This document shows positions 33,441 to 42,267 of a stretch of 64,000 nt of DNA, piece after piece. Every line of letters begins with the position of its first letter. Position 1 is the first letter of the stretch. The notes under the pieces were generated by a model that did no database searches, was not told the DNA's origin, and worked only from the letters and a program-made list of their open reading frames with translations. This DNA is from Bacillota bacterium (GTDB taxonomy: Bacteria > Bacillota > Desulfotomaculia > Desulfotomaculales > Ammonificaceae): the NCBI GenBank assembly GCA_040755295.1, contig JBFMBK010000001.1, positions 248,001 to 312,000 on the forward strand, given 5' to 3'. Made by a program: the position numbers and the translations under genes.

Positions 33441-34283
33441 ATGTCTCCCTTTCCTAAAGAGCCCTTAGTACCAGATAATTCCCTTTGCTCCCCTGCAAAA
33501 TTGGAAGCATCCTACACCCGCTGCCGTAGTTTACAGGTACCCGTCGAACTCGACAAACCCAATACAATTTTACCGAAGATTGCACTTGGCTCCCGACTGA
33601 TGGAGAATTCGGTTCTCCTCACCCTCGTCGAACAAATAATGTCCCAGGAACACTATGCCGGATCGCAAATTGGTAATATCTATATTTTTTGCGATCAGGA
33701 ATTAATGGCTCTTAAGATCAATGCAATTCCAGAGGTTTTAGACAATGCTGAACAGGTCGGGGTTAAGCCTGGTACTTTTTTCACCGAAGAGAGTTGTGGC
33801 ACTAATGCCCTTGCCCTAGCGCAGGAGCACGGGAGGATTATAGCCATCAGGGGTAAACAGCATTACTGCGCGCTCTTCAAGGATTGGTGGTGCGTCGCTG
33901 GTCCAATAAAAAACGCCGAAGATAGGATCGTTGGCTATCTGGATATCTCGATGCATGCTGCTAAAGAAATCGGTACCACTGTGGCCCTAATTAAAACCTT
34001 ACTTGATTCGATAAAAAAGGAGTATTACCTTTTGGAAATTCAGCAACAACTTGAGCAAGCAGGCGTAAGACCACCCAGTCATGCCTTACCCCCGGAAGTA
34101 GAACATGAACTGACCGCTCGCGAGCGGGAAATCTTTCAGCTCTCACTTTTAAGGCTAACCAATAAGGAGATATCTCAAAGACTTAATATAAGTGTTGGAA
34201 CCGTCATAACTCATCGCAGAAACATCTACCAGAAAGTCGGTGTACACAGCTTGACCGAACTACTCTCCAGGTTCGGCTGTTAA
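33441..34283 (+). CDS. GAF-domain LuxR-type transcriptional regulator
   Basis: A 280-residue regulator. The N-terminal two thirds resemble the sensory GAF part of AcoR-type activators (SRLMENSVLLTLVEQIMSQE; GTFFTEESCGTNALALAQEH; HYCALFKDWWCVAGPI). The C-terminus is a LuxR helix-turn-helix (LTAREREIFQLSLLRLTNKE then ISQRLNISVGTVITHRRNIY). There is no sigma-54 AAA domain. ATG 33441 has AGGAGG 8 bases upstream; the longer frame from 33420 lacks a site. It is AT-richer than the acs or sec genes and lies directly upstream of the peptide/ABC cassette, which it may control. Confidence 0.8.
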   Translation: MSPFPKEPLVPDNSLCSPAKLEASYTRCRSLQVPVELDKPNTILPKIALGSRLMENSVLLTLVEQIMSQEHYAGSQIGNIYIFCDQELMALKINAIPEVLDNAEQVGVKPGTFFTEESCGTNALALAQEHGRIIAIRGKQHYCALFKDWWCVAGPIKNAEDRIVGYLDISMHAAKEIGTTVALIKTLLDSIKKEYYLLEIQQQLEQAGVRPPSHALPPEVEHELTAREREIFQLSLLRLTNKEISQRLNISVGTVITHRRNIYQKVGVHSLTELLSRFGC

Positions 34284-34331
34284 CGTTTCACCCACCCTTT
34301 GCCTCTTTCCGCAACGTTATTTACAATACAA

Positions 34332-34370
34332 CTACCTCAAAATATGGTAGGATACCTCATTTTGAGGTAG
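34332..34370. promoter_or_regulatory. 12-bp perfect inverted repeat upstream of the peptide cassette
   Basis: CTACCTCAAAAT (34332-34343) and ATTTTGAGGTAG (34359-34370) are exact inverted copies; the 15-base loop itself contains GGTA-GGA-TACC. It lies 99 bases before the 27-residue ORF. No T tract follows on the plus strand. It may be an operator for the GAF-LuxR regulator. Confidence 0.5.
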
Positions 34371-34468
34371 AAAAATACCATGTTTTTGGGGACGACAGAT
34401 TGATCCGGCTAGGTTAGGGTATAGGTAAAGCTTCAGAAGTGCTGCATTTCATATCAAGGGGGTGAGAG

Positions 34469-34552
34469 ATGGTTAAGAAAGTTTACGTAGTAGAAACAGC
34501 AGGAAAAAGAAGATTAACAGAAAACCAATTTAAAGGAGGTAGACGTAAATGA
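34469..34552 (+). CDS. 27-residue cationic peptide ORF, coupled to the next gene
   Basis: An ATG at 34469 with GGGGGTGAG 5 bases upstream opens a 27-codon frame. The peptide is strongly basic (Lys/Arg about one third) and begins MVKKVYVVETAGKRRL. Its TGA overlaps the next ATG (ATGA), and the ribosome site of the next gene, AAAGGAGG, lies within it. It may be a translational-coupling leader or a small secreted or signalling peptide. It has no signal peptide of its own. No family is recognised. Confidence 0.5.
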   Translation: MVKKVYVVETAGKRRLTENQFKGGRRK

Positions 34553-35061
34553 AAACGGTGCATCGATTATGTATTGTTCTTGCGGTGGTGATGTTAATTG
34601 CTACTACGTATTTAGGTAGTGCTTGTGCCGCCAATAAAGAAAAACCTCATGGAAAACCAGGGACAGTTCAACCCGAGTGGATCTACTCTGGCAACTTTTA
34701 CTTCTCGCCGGATACGGTATCTAGAAACCAGTATACTTACCCGTACGGGGAACTTTTTGGTTATAGTCCGTTTACGGCAGATGCTAAGTTCGAAATGCTG
34801 ATTGATCCGAATTTAAATCAACCTGCCGTAGTTTCGCAAACCAATCTGCCTGCCTACGCTTTCCGATATGAGTATGTCCCTGCCTGGGGCGGTAATTGTT
34901 GGCACTATAATTCGGGGGTTCTGTGGTACTCTGGGAACCGGGAATGGAACTTAACAGCAAGGACATACGGCACGATATCAGGTTATTATGATGGGGCGTG
35001 TGGAAGCGACTATTACATTCCTGACCTTTGGTATATCAATGTTTTGCACATAACTTTATAA
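34549..35061 (+). CDS. Secreted Tyr/Trp-rich hypothetical protein
   Basis: A 170-residue protein with a clear signal peptide ending near SACA (about 27). The mature part has many Tyr, Trp, Asn and Gly residues. Two cysteines (WGGNCWHYNSG and DGACGSDYY) could form a disulfide. The predicted look is a small beta-rich extracellular protein. I do not recognise the family. Its place between a regulator and an FtsX-type permease plus ATPase recalls bacteriocin or antimicrobial-peptide cassettes, but no known bacteriocin motif is seen. AAAGGAGG precedes the ATG. Confidence 0.7.
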   Translation: MKTVHRLCIVLAVVMLIATTYLGSACAANKEKPHGKPGTVQPEWIYSGNFYFSPDTVSRNQYTYPYGELFGYSPFTADAKFEMLIDPNLNQPAVVSQTNLPAYAFRYEYVPAWGGNCWHYNSGVLWYSGNREWNLTARTYGTISGYYDGACGSDYYIPDLWYINVLHITL

Positions 35062-35139
35062 ATTAGCTCCAAGAAATAACTTCGAGAAAAAAATCTGTTA
35101 ATGCTTAAATTTGAGAAAGAAAAGTTAGGAGAAGTGAAT

Positions 35140-36327
35140 GTGTCCAAACTCCGAAAAATAATCCACCCATTATCTTTCTCCTTTTTTCTTTTACAACAGG
35201 AGTATAAAAACGAATTTCTGAAATTTTCCAGGCAATATTTAGTGCTGGTCTTCATATTCACCATTGCAACTTTTTTCTTTTCACTTCCGCCCGCATATGA
35301 ATTCTTGCGAACCGGTCCTTCAAAAACCGCCGAGTTCGATCTGTTGGTTTCCGGCCCATTAACTGAAACTGACCTTTCCAAGCTTATACATTTTAAAGAT
35401 GTTGAAGAAATTGCAGGTGTTTTCGACATAGCAGGAAGTGAAGTATCAGATTTTAAAGAACACAAAATAACAAGGGCAAGTAGCGTGTTCCTTGTTAACA
35501 ACATGGATGTTGCTTCCCGGCTTCTCCCCGGTAATAAGAAATTACTGATGAAAGGATCCTTCAAGCCTAAAGAGGCGGTTTTAAGCGCCCATGTTGCCGA
35601 GAAGTTGGGGGCCGAAGTTGGTGACCGAATCAAAATAATTTGCTCAAATCGTAAGGCTCGAAATCCCGTTAATTATAAGATCAGCGGTATTTTGTATGAA
35701 ACCGCGATAGCTAACCAGGTCATTGCTGACATCAGCAATCTTTCCCCGGACATTAGAAGAAGCTATACGGAGGCCTCACATCAGGACATTGACTATACGT
35801 CGTTCTACCTGAAGTTTACAAAAGGAGGTGTTTCGGGTGAGATAGAAGAAAGAATTTTAAACACACTGGGTCGAAGCCGTGAAAACACAATGTTCATGTG
35901 GAGAGAAAAATCGATTAAGGAAGAACAGGAAATGGTCAAGGCTCTGGATACTGCTCAATTTCAGTATGAAAGGACCGGGGCGTTCTTATTGTATATTGGG
36001 CTTTTTTTGTGGTACGCTCTATCTAATCTTAATCAGCGGAATAAAACTTATAGTATTTTGTATGCATGCGGGGCTCCAATACGCTTCATATATGCTCATT
36101 TTTTCCTGGAGACCTTTACCGCGCTCATTTGCATTCTCATTGCTTCTATGTATTTAACCATTCTTTACTTTAAGCATAGTCTCTCTTTCTACCTTCCCCC
36201 GACTTTGCTCAGTAAAATGTTGCTCTATGCTTTTATGACGAACGTTGCTATTGTGGGGATAGTTTCTGTTATTTCCTTGAGAAAATTAAAAATATCGGCA
36301 CTGGCCTCTTTATTAACCAAGGAGTAA
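35140..36327 (+). CDS. ABC transporter permease, FtsX/MacB type
   Basis: A 395-residue permease. One N-terminal helix (LVLVFIFTIATFFFSLPPAYEF) is followed by a large extracytoplasmic domain of about 200 residues and three C-terminal helices in the FtsX arrangement. This is the layout of MacB/LolC-type mechanotransmission permeases, which act on extracytoplasmic substrates or export peptides. GTG 35140 has AGGAG 9 bases upstream and is preferred over ATG 35101, which has no site. It is 3 bases upstream of its ATPase gene. Confidence 0.75.
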   Translation: MSKLRKIIHPLSFSFFLLQQEYKNEFLKFSRQYLVLVFIFTIATFFFSLPPAYEFLRTGPSKTAEFDLLVSGPLTETDLSKLIHFKDVEEIAGVFDIAGSEVSDFKEHKITRASSVFLVNNMDVASRLLPGNKKLLMKGSFKPKEAVLSAHVAEKLGAEVGDRIKIICSNRKARNPVNYKISGILYETAIANQVIADISNLSPDIRRSYTEASHQDIDYTSFYLKFTKGGVSGEIEERILNTLGRSRENTMFMWREKSIKEEQEMVKALDTAQFQYERTGAFLLYIGLFLWYALSNLNQRNKTYSILYACGAPIRFIYAHFFLETFTALICILIASMYLTILYFKHSLSFYLPPTLLSKMLLYAFMTNVAIVGIVSVISLRKLKISALASLLTKE

Positions 36328-36330
36328 TTT

Positions 36331-37017
36331 ATGGGAAAAAAAGTCGTTTGGGTCAGAAATGTCGGAAAAGCATATAACTTAAAGGATGTAAGGATCAAAG
36401 CACTGGATGGCATTTCCATGCATGTGGGAAAAGGAGAGTTTGTTGTGCTAATGGGTCCTTCCGGGTCGGGTAAGTCCACGCTTCTTAACATGATTGGGAC
36501 TATCGACTACCCTACAACCGGTGAAATTGTTCTTTTTGAAAAATTCAATCCGCAATCCATGACCGAAGAAGAAAGAGCTTTTCTTAGGTTAACAAGGATC
36601 GGTTTTGTTTATCAAGCCTTTCACTTGGTTCCTTTTTTGAATGTCTTGGAAAATACGGCCTTGCCCATCAGGATTTCAAATTTGTTTGATAAAGAACAGT
36701 TGAGAACAAAGGTTTTGACTATGATAGCCAACGTAGGATTAGAAGACCGGGTTTATCATCGTCCGTTTCAGTTAAGCTTCGGCGAAAGGCAAAGGGTTGC
36801 CATCGCAAGAAGTCTCATAAACAATCCAGAGCTGGTGTTAGCAGACGAGCCGACCGGCAATCTGGACGTTAGTACAAGCCAAGACATTATTAAACTTATG
36901 AAAGAATTGTCCATAAAAAAAGAAGTTTCTTTTTTTATAGCTACCCATGACGAAAGTATTATCTGGGCAGCGGACAGAGTGCTTCATCTGAAAGACGGTA
37001 GAATGCAGAATATTTAG
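36331..37017 (+). CDS. ABC transporter ATP-binding protein (MacB/LolD-like)
   Basis: A 228-residue ATPase with Walker [16 protein letters not shown], signature LSFGERQRVAIARSL, Walker [13 protein letters not shown] and switch His in IATHDES. The signature has Phe in place of the common first Gly (LSGGE to LSFGE). It pairs with the FtsX-type permease just upstream. Together they form the end of the AT-rich cassette starting at the GAF-LuxR regulator. No outer-membrane or adaptor gene accompanies them, as expected in a Gram-positive lineage. Confidence 0.85.
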   Translation: MGKKVVWVRNVGKAYNLKDVRIKALDGISMHVGKGEFVVLMGPSGSGKSTLLNMIGTIDYPTTGEIVLFEKFNPQSMTEEERAFLRLTRIGFVYQAFHLVPFLNVLENTALPIRISNLFDKEQLRTKVLTMIANVGLEDRVYHRPFQLSFGERQRVAIARSLINNPELVLADEPTGNLDVSTSQDIIKLMKELSIKKEVSFFIATHDESIIWAADRVLHLKDGRMQNI

Positions 37018-37155
37018 TTAAATTGCCTGACTCAAAAAGAATTTACCTAATATGAGATTGGTACTTCAAAGGGGGATCTTGCTTGTGCTTTCTTTGACTA
37101 CTATTACTACCTACTACCTGCTGAATTCTGACTCCCCGAATAAATCCGAAATGAT

Positions 37156-38517
37156 TTAGTTCCCAAGGCTCTGGATCGGCGCCGGGATCCGTCCCCCGCG
37201 GCGTACAAAGCCGGCGGGTGAGAAGCGGCTTACCGACATGACCGGCGCCCCGCCGAGAAGACCGCCGAATTCGACCCTGTCGCCCGGGCTCTTGCCCGGC
37301 GCCGGGATGATCCGCACGGCGGTCGTTTTGTTGTTTACCACACCGATCGCCGCTTCGTCGGCGATGATTGCGGCCAGGGTTTCCGCCGGCGTGTCGCCCG
37401 GCACCACGATCATATCCAGACCCACCGAGCAGACCGCGGTCATCGCCTCGAGCTTTTCGATGGTGAGCGCTCCTGCTTCCACGGCGCGGACCATGCCGGC
37501 GTCCTCGCTGACCGGTATAAACGCCCCGGACAGGCCGCCGACGTATGCCGATGCCATAGCCCCGCCCTTTTTCACCGCGTCGTTCAAAAGCGCCAGGGCT
37601 GCCGTGGTTCCAGGGCCGCCGCAACGGTCAATCCCCATCGCTTCGAGGATTTCAGCGACGCTGTCGCCTATCGCCGGTGTAGGCGCCAGCGACAGGTCTA
37701 CAATACCGAAGGGCACACCGAGCCGCCGGGCAGCCTCCCTACCGACAAGCTCGCCCATCCGGGTTATCTTGAACGCCATCTTCTTTATCTTTTCCGCCAA
37801 AATCCCAATATCCGCATCTTCCGGGAGTCTTTCCACCGCGCGCTTTACGACGCCGGGGCCGCTTACCCCGACGTTGATGACGCATTCCGGTTCGCCGACG
37901 CCGTGGAAGGCCCCGGCCATGAAGGGGTTGTCCTCGGGCGCGTTGGCGAAGACAACGAGTTTGGCGCAGCCGATGCCGTTCCGGTCTGCGGTTTGCGCGG
38001 CGGTTTCCTTTATGATTCTTCCCATCATCGCGACCGCGTCCATGTTAATCCCGGCCTTAGTGGTGGCGACGTTGACCGAGGCGCAGACCCTTTCGGTCTC
38101 CCGGAGGGCGGCGGGAATCGATTTGACCAGCGTGCGGTCGCCGCCAGTGAAGCCCTTGTGCACCAGAGCGGTGAAACCGCCGATGAAATTGACACCGACC
38201 GCGGCCGCGGCGTCTTCCAGCGTCCGGGCGAAGGGAACGTAATCCGTGGCGGCGGAACCTTCCGCCACCAGCGCGACCGGCGTTACCGCTATACGCTTGT
38301 TTACAATGGGTATGCCGTACTCGCGGGCGATCTCTTCCCCCACCGCCGTCAACCGGCCCGCATACCGGGTGATTTTGTCGTAAATCTTTCGGCAGGCGGC
38401 CTGCGCATCGGCGTCGGCGCAATCCCGCAAACTTATACCCATTGTGATCGTGCGGATGTCCAGGTTTTCTTCCTGGATCATTTTTATGGTTTCTAGAATC
38501 TCATGAATACCGAGCAC
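37156..38517 (-). CDS. DUF711 (UPF0210, PFL-family) protein
   Basis: A 453-residue cytoplasmic protein of the DUF711 family, recognisable by the start [20 protein letters not shown] and the Gly-rich stretches [17 protein letters not shown] and [20 protein letters not shown]. Biochemical role is unknown. It is almost always encoded next to a small ACT-domain protein, as here (61 bases downstream of it). The GTG start is preceded by GGAGG. Length fits the family. Confidence 0.88.
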   Translation of the reverse strand: MLGIHEILETIKMIQEENLDIRTITMGISLRDCADADAQAACRKIYDKITRYAGRLTAVGEEIAREYGIPIVNKRIAVTPVALVAEGSAATDYVPFARTLEDAAAAVGVNFIGGFTALVHKGFTGGDRTLVKSIPAALRETERVCASVNVATTKAGINMDAVAMMGRIIKETAAQTADRNGIGCAKLVVFANAPEDNPFMAGAFHGVGEPECVINVGVSGPGVVKRAVERLPEDADIGILAEKIKKMAFKITRMGELVGREAARRLGVPFGIVDLSLAPTPAIGDSVAEILEAMGIDRCGGPGTTAALALLNDAVKKGGAMASAYVGGLSGAFIPVSEDAGMVRAVEAGALTIEKLEAMTAVCSVGLDMIVVPGDTPAETLAAIIADEAAIGVVNNKTTAVRIIPAPGKSPGDRVEFGGLLGGAPVMSVSRFSPAGFVRRGGRIPAPIQSLGN

Positions 38518-38577
38518 GTTTACCTCCGGTTTCAGAGTGAGAGGTTAGAAGTTAAAAAGGCGGGCAGAGCCCGCCTT

Positions 38578-38865
38578 CTATACCCTGTGCATAAAAACAA
38601 ACGCGTCTTCGTGCTGGGCGTCGATCTGGACGCCTAATTTCCGGCCTTTTTCGGCAAGGCGTGTTTTTAAGGTGCCGAGATCCACCGTGCTTCCGCCGAT
38701 GTCGGCGATCATAATCATAACAAGAAACTCCTGCAGGATCGTCTGACTGATGTTCAGGATGTTCACGTTGTTCCCGGCCAGAACTCCTGCCACGCCGGCG
38801 ATGATTCCAACCCGGTCATGCCCCAGAACGGTGACGATGATTCGTTGCGAGCGTTCCACCTGCAC
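38578..38865 (-). CDS. ACT-domain protein (UPF0237)
   Basis: A 95-residue protein consisting of one ACT domain (VTVLGHDRVGIIAGVAGVLA then NVNILNISQTI), a fold that binds amino acids and controls partner enzymes. It is the usual neighbour of DUF711 genes and may sense a ligand for it. The start may be GTG 38865 or the second GTG at 38859, which has GGAGG at better spacing. It lies 6 bases downstream of secF. Confidence 0.85.
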   Translation of the reverse strand: MQVERSQRIIVTVLGHDRVGIIAGVAGVLAGNNVNILNISQTILQEFLVMIMIADIGGSTVDLGTLKTRLAEKGRKLGVQIDAQHEDAFVFMHRV

Positions 38866-38871
38866 CCTCCG

Positions 38872-39927
38872 CTATTTAGAGCGCCGCCGCTGCGCCCGGG
38901 ATCCCCTTTTTCGGCGGGCCGGGGGTCTGGCCGTTCCTTTTGCGCCTGGAGGCCTGGCCGGCGCCTTTGGTCCGGTCGGCGCCGCCGCAGGAGTCTTGGC
39001 TGCGTCGGTTTCAGCCGGCGAATCCGTTTGGGCCGGTGTTCTGGCGGGGGCTTTGGATCCGGTGGGCTTAGATTTACCGCCGAACCGTTTAAGGTCGTAC
39101 CAGAGCGGGCTGGCGTTGCAGACGGAACTGTATGCGCCGCTCGTCACCCCGACAATCAGGGCGAGGGTAAAGTTCTTGATGGTGCTGCCGCCCAGGAAAT
39201 ATAGCGATACCAGCACGAAGAGAACCGCCAAAATGGTATTGATGGAACGGGCCATCGTCTGCCACAGGCTGACATTGATGACATCCTCGAGCGGGCCGCT
39301 GACCTTTTTCAAACGGATATTTTCTCTGATGCGGTCGAAAATGATAATGGTATCGTTAATCGAATAACCTAAGATGGTTAGAACCGCCGCCACAAAGGCG
39401 CTGTCGATCTCGATCCGGAACAGGGAAAACACCCCGAGCACCACCAGGCCGTCGTGCAGCAGCGCGGCCACCGCGGCTATGCCCTGTTTGAGTTCAAACC
39501 TGATGGTGATGTATATCAGCATCAGCAGCGAGGCTATCAGCATCGCCAGGATGGCCTTCGTGGTGAGTTCCTGGCTTATTATCGGCCCGACCGTTTCGTT
39601 ACGCAGTACCGTGACCCCGCCTAGCTGTTTTCCGAGAGCATCAACCAGCCTGGCGCTTTCGTTTTCGCTGAGCGGTCTGGTGCGGATAAGAAAATCCTTT
39701 GCGCCGCTTTTCTGGATGACGCTCTTTTCCAGGTCGAAATCGGCCATCACCCGGCGCACCGCCTGGGTTTCCACGGCGCGGTTGAACCTGAGATCTAGGA
39801 GGCTGCCGTTGGTAAAGTCTATACCTTTGTTTAAACCCTGGGTGAAGAGGGATACCACACCCGGGATGATAACTAACAGCGAGAGTACGTAAAAGTATCG
39901 CCTGAGGCGGATGAAGTGGAACCGCAA
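38872..39927 (-). CDS. secF: Protein translocase subunit SecF with basic C-terminal extension
   Basis: A 351-residue membrane protein with six helices and an extracytoplasmic loop after the first. It carries SecF family stretches GIDFTNGSLLDLRF and NDTIIIFDRIRENIRL. With SecD and YajC it uses the ion gradient to help SecYEG finish protein export. About 65 residues after the last helix form a tail rich in Ala, Pro, Lys and Arg (from about residue 288), longer than usual. The TTG start has AAAGGAGG. It follows secD by 21 bases. Confidence 0.9.
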   Translation of the reverse strand: MRFHFIRLRRYFYVLSLLVIIPGVVSLFTQGLNKGIDFTNGSLLDLRFNRAVETQAVRRVMADFDLEKSVIQKSGAKDFLIRTRPLSENESARLVDALGKQLGGVTVLRNETVGPIISQELTTKAILAMLIASLLMLIYITIRFELKQGIAAVAALLHDGLVVLGVFSLFRIEIDSAFVAAVLTILGYSINDTIIIFDRIRENIRLKKVSGPLEDVINVSLWQTMARSINTILAVLFVLVSLYFLGGSTIKNFTLALIVGVTSGAYSSVCNASPLWYDLKRFGGKSKPTGSKAPARTPAQTDSPAETDAAKTPAAAPTGPKAPARPPGAKGTARPPARRKRGSRAQRRRSK

Positions 39928-39948
39928 AAAAACTACCTCCTTTTAGCT

Positions 39949-41181
39949 TTAAGCCCCGTAAAGCTTCGGGTTTCTGATGCCGGTCGCCGCCACGAGGTGA
40001 AGCAGCCACCGCGTCATGGTGATTGCCGTGAACATGCTTACCGCAATGCCGATAATCAGGGTTACCGCGAAACCCCTGATCGGTCCGGTACCGAAGTACA
40101 GAAGAACTATAGCGGCAAGCACCGTCGTGAGGTTGGCGTCAAAGATGGCCACAAAAGCGCGCTTAAAACCGTCGTCGATCCCGGTGCGGAGCGTCTTTCC
40201 GGCTCGAAGCTCTTCCTTGAGACGCTCAAATATGATGATATTTGCATCGACCGCGACCGCAAGCCCGAGTACATACCCGGCTATTCCGGGAAGGGTCATG
40301 GTCACCTTCAGGGCTGTGAAAATAAAAATTACCAGCAGGGCGTAAACCGCAAGACTGACATTGGCGACCATACCCGGAAGCCGGTAGTATAACAGCATGA
40401 AGAAAAAAATAGCCGCCAGTCCCACGAAGCCTGCCGCAATCGATTTGTTCAACGAGTCGGCGCCGAGGGTCGGTCCGACCACCCTTTTCTCCAGGACGTT
40501 GAATTTAACCGGCAGGGCGCCCGATTGCAGAAGCACCGCCACCTTGTGCGCCTCGTCGAGAGATTCGTAGGGGGAGATCCTGGCCCGTCCGTTGAGGATG
40601 GGTTCTTCCACGGTCGGGTTCTGAATTTGTTTTCCGTCCAGGATAATGGCGATCTTCCGGCCTACGTTAGCCTTGGTCGCGTCCCCGAACTTTTTAGCCC
40701 CCACCGCATTAAACGTCAGGTTTACCTCCGGCTGGTTCGAGCTTGGATCCATCGCCTCGCGCGCCTCCTTCAGGTCGCGTCCGGTGACGATGACTTCGCC
40801 GCCTTCGGTCTTAAATTCAAGGTAGGCCGGCTTAATAAGCGTTTCAACAACGTTATCGGGATTTTTCACGCCGGCGAGCTCTATTATCACCCGCTGCGTA
40901 CCCTGCTGCTGTATGACCGGTTCCGTCACCCCGAACTGGTTTATGCGGTTTTCAAGGATGGCGATGGCTTCTTTTACCGCCTGGGGCGTGGCCTTTGCTT
41001 CCGGGGTATCAACCGCCTGGAGCACCACGTGGACGCCGCCTTTCAGGTCAAGACCCAGCCGCACCAGTTTGGTCACCGGAAGCCAGGATACGCCCTTAAC
41101 GGGCGGTTTTACGGCAAACCATGCCGCCACTATAACGACCGCTAATATTAAGAAAACCTTCGCAATATTATCCCAGCGCAC
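39949..41181 (-). CDS. secD: Protein translocase subunit SecD
   Basis: A 410-residue protein. The first helix (about residues 6-24), the large extracytoplasmic domain (GLDLKGGVHVVLQA; ENRINQFGVTEPVIQQQG) and five C-terminal helices with VDANIIIFERLKEELRAGKTL identify SecD. GTG 41181 (V-R-W-D-N) is chosen because GAGGTG lies 6 bases before it and the upstream part of the frame runs into a miniature element. It forms an operon with secF. yajC lies on the same strand, separated by an HD-domain gene. Confidence 0.9.
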   Translation of the reverse strand: MRWDNIAKVFLILAVVIVAAWFAVKPPVKGVSWLPVTKLVRLGLDLKGGVHVVLQAVDTPEAKATPQAVKEAIAILENRINQFGVTEPVIQQQGTQRVIIELAGVKNPDNVVETLIKPAYLEFKTEGGEVIVTGRDLKEAREAMDPSSNQPEVNLTFNAVGAKKFGDATKANVGRKIAIILDGKQIQNPTVEEPILNGRARISPYESLDEAHKVAVLLQSGALPVKFNVLEKRVVGPTLGADSLNKSIAAGFVGLAAIFFFMLLYYRLPGMVANVSLAVYALLVIFIFTALKVTMTLPGIAGYVLGLAVAVDANIIIFERLKEELRAGKTLRTGIDDGFKRAFVAIFDANLTTVLAAIVLLYFGTGPIRGFAVTLIIGIAVSMFTAITMTRWLLHLVAATGIRNPKLYGA

Positions 41182-41200
41182 ACATTTCACCTCTCCTATC

Positions 41201-41372
41201 TCAACAGTTCTTCTTTCGAAGGGCGCCGCGATAAGCGACACATTGCAGCGTCAGCCCGTCGGAGCCGAATCCTCACGTACCTTTATGTACGCTCCGGTTC
41301 GTCTCCAACGTTCTTCCTTGCACTGCATCACTTCTCACGGCGTTTCGGCCCGTGTTATGCTACCGCTTCTAA
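41201..41372 (+). mobile_element. Miniature element copy upstream of secD
   Basis: Same orientation as 42089-42267. The left end is eroded (TCAACAGTTCT). Conserved parts are GCGATAAG, CAGCGTCAGCCCG, the hairpin CACGTAC-CTTTAT-GTACG, CTCCGGTTCGTCTCC, GTTCTTCCTTGCACTGC and CTTCTCACGGCG. The right boundary is unclear. It separates secD from the HD-domain gene and may carry or disrupt the secDF promoter. Confidence 0.6.
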
Positions 41373-41395
41373 GCGACTAGCTTAAAGGTCCTTAT

Positions 41396-42055
41396 TTATA
41401 AAAGCTTTGCGCCGTTAATCATCAACTCAAAGGTGGCATTTAGAAATTTGGCCGCCCGGCGGCAAAGCGTCATCCGTGAAAGGAAGATCTCAAAGTATTC
41501 CATTACGGGGCAGATTTCGATATCGATCGTTAACTCAAGCGTAATTGCCCGGCGTTCTTCGTTCACCCAGAGAAAAGAATGCTCCGCCGCGTAATTAACG
41601 CGGTCGTGAATATCAAAGGTAGAAAGGTCGGGGTTTCTAACGCGGGACCGGTGCACATCCGATTTGTCGGCCAGGATAAGAGCCGCGGCAACGTTATTCA
41701 CCGGTTGACCATACTGTTCCTCGTGGTTGGCGATAGCCGAAATGACTATCGCAACCTCCTCCGGCGGCATCCCCATGATGCTCAGAATCCGGTAGGCTAT
41801 GACCGCCCCGGATATACCGTGGTCGTTTCTGCTGACCACGTTGCCTATGTCGTGCATGTACCCCGCCACCGCGGCGAGTTCCACTTCACGTTCCGGGAAA
41901 TTCAACCGCTCGAGGATGTTTCGGGCAATTGTAGCCACCAGGTTAACGTGACGAAAGCTGTGCTCCGTGTAACCCATTTCGCCCAGAAACTGGTTGCCCT
42001 TTCGGATAAAAGTTTCAACCGTCGGGTCCTTCTTGACCTCCTGGAGCGTAATCAA
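41396..42055 (-). CDS. HD-domain phosphohydrolase
   Basis: A 219-residue metal-dependent phosphohydrolase-type protein. HSFRHV supplies the first His, GYMHDIGN the HD pair and NDHGISGAV and NHEEQYG later ligands, so the active site seems complete. Substrate is unknown; nucleotides or cyclic dinucleotides are possible. The gene commonly lies between yajC and secD in Clostridia. The TTG start is preceded by a GAGGGCGACGCGG stretch. It is flanked on both sides by miniature elements in the same orientation. Confidence 0.82.
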   Translation of the reverse strand: MITLQEVKKDPTVETFIRKGNQFLGEMGYTEHSFRHVNLVATIARNILERLNFPEREVELAAVAGYMHDIGNVVSRNDHGISGAVIAYRILSIMGMPPEEVAIVISAIANHEEQYGQPVNNVAAALILADKSDVHRSRVRNPDLSTFDIHDRVNYAAEHSFLWVNEERRAITLELTIDIEICPVMEYFEIFLSRMTLCRRAAKFLNATFELMINGAKLL

Positions 42056-42088
42056 TTTCCGCGTCGCCCTCTTCCCTCAGCTACTCCT

Positions 42089-42267
42089 GTAACTATTCAG
42101 GTATTCCGTAGGGCACGGCGATAAGCTGTGCATAGCTGCGTCAGCCGGACGGAGCCGAATCCTCACGTACCACCCAGTACGCTCCGGTTCGTCTCCACCG
42201 GTCTTCCTTGCTCTGCTTGCTTCTCACCGCGTTGCCGCTATTGTAACGCGAAAGGGTGAATAGTTAC
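42089..42267 (+). mobile_element. Intact miniature inverted-repeat element, 179 bp
   Basis: The ends GTAACTATTCA (42089-42099) and TGAATAGTTAC (42257-42267) are perfect 11-bp inverted repeats. The flanks CTACTCCT (42081-42088 and 42268-42275) are an exact 8-bp target duplication. Inside are CCGTAGGGCACGGCGATAAG, a hairpin CACGTAC-CACCCA-GTACG and CTTCTCACCGCG. It encodes no protein. GTAA-starting ends with 8-bp duplications recall IS66-family elements, whose transposase could mobilise it in trans. It abuts the yajC stop codon. Confidence 0.85.

Noticed and set aside
34549-35061. Lactococcin 972-family bacteriocin
   Set aside because: The secreted protein with ABC genes suggests it, but it is longer and I do not see the family's C-terminal pattern, so no family was assigned.
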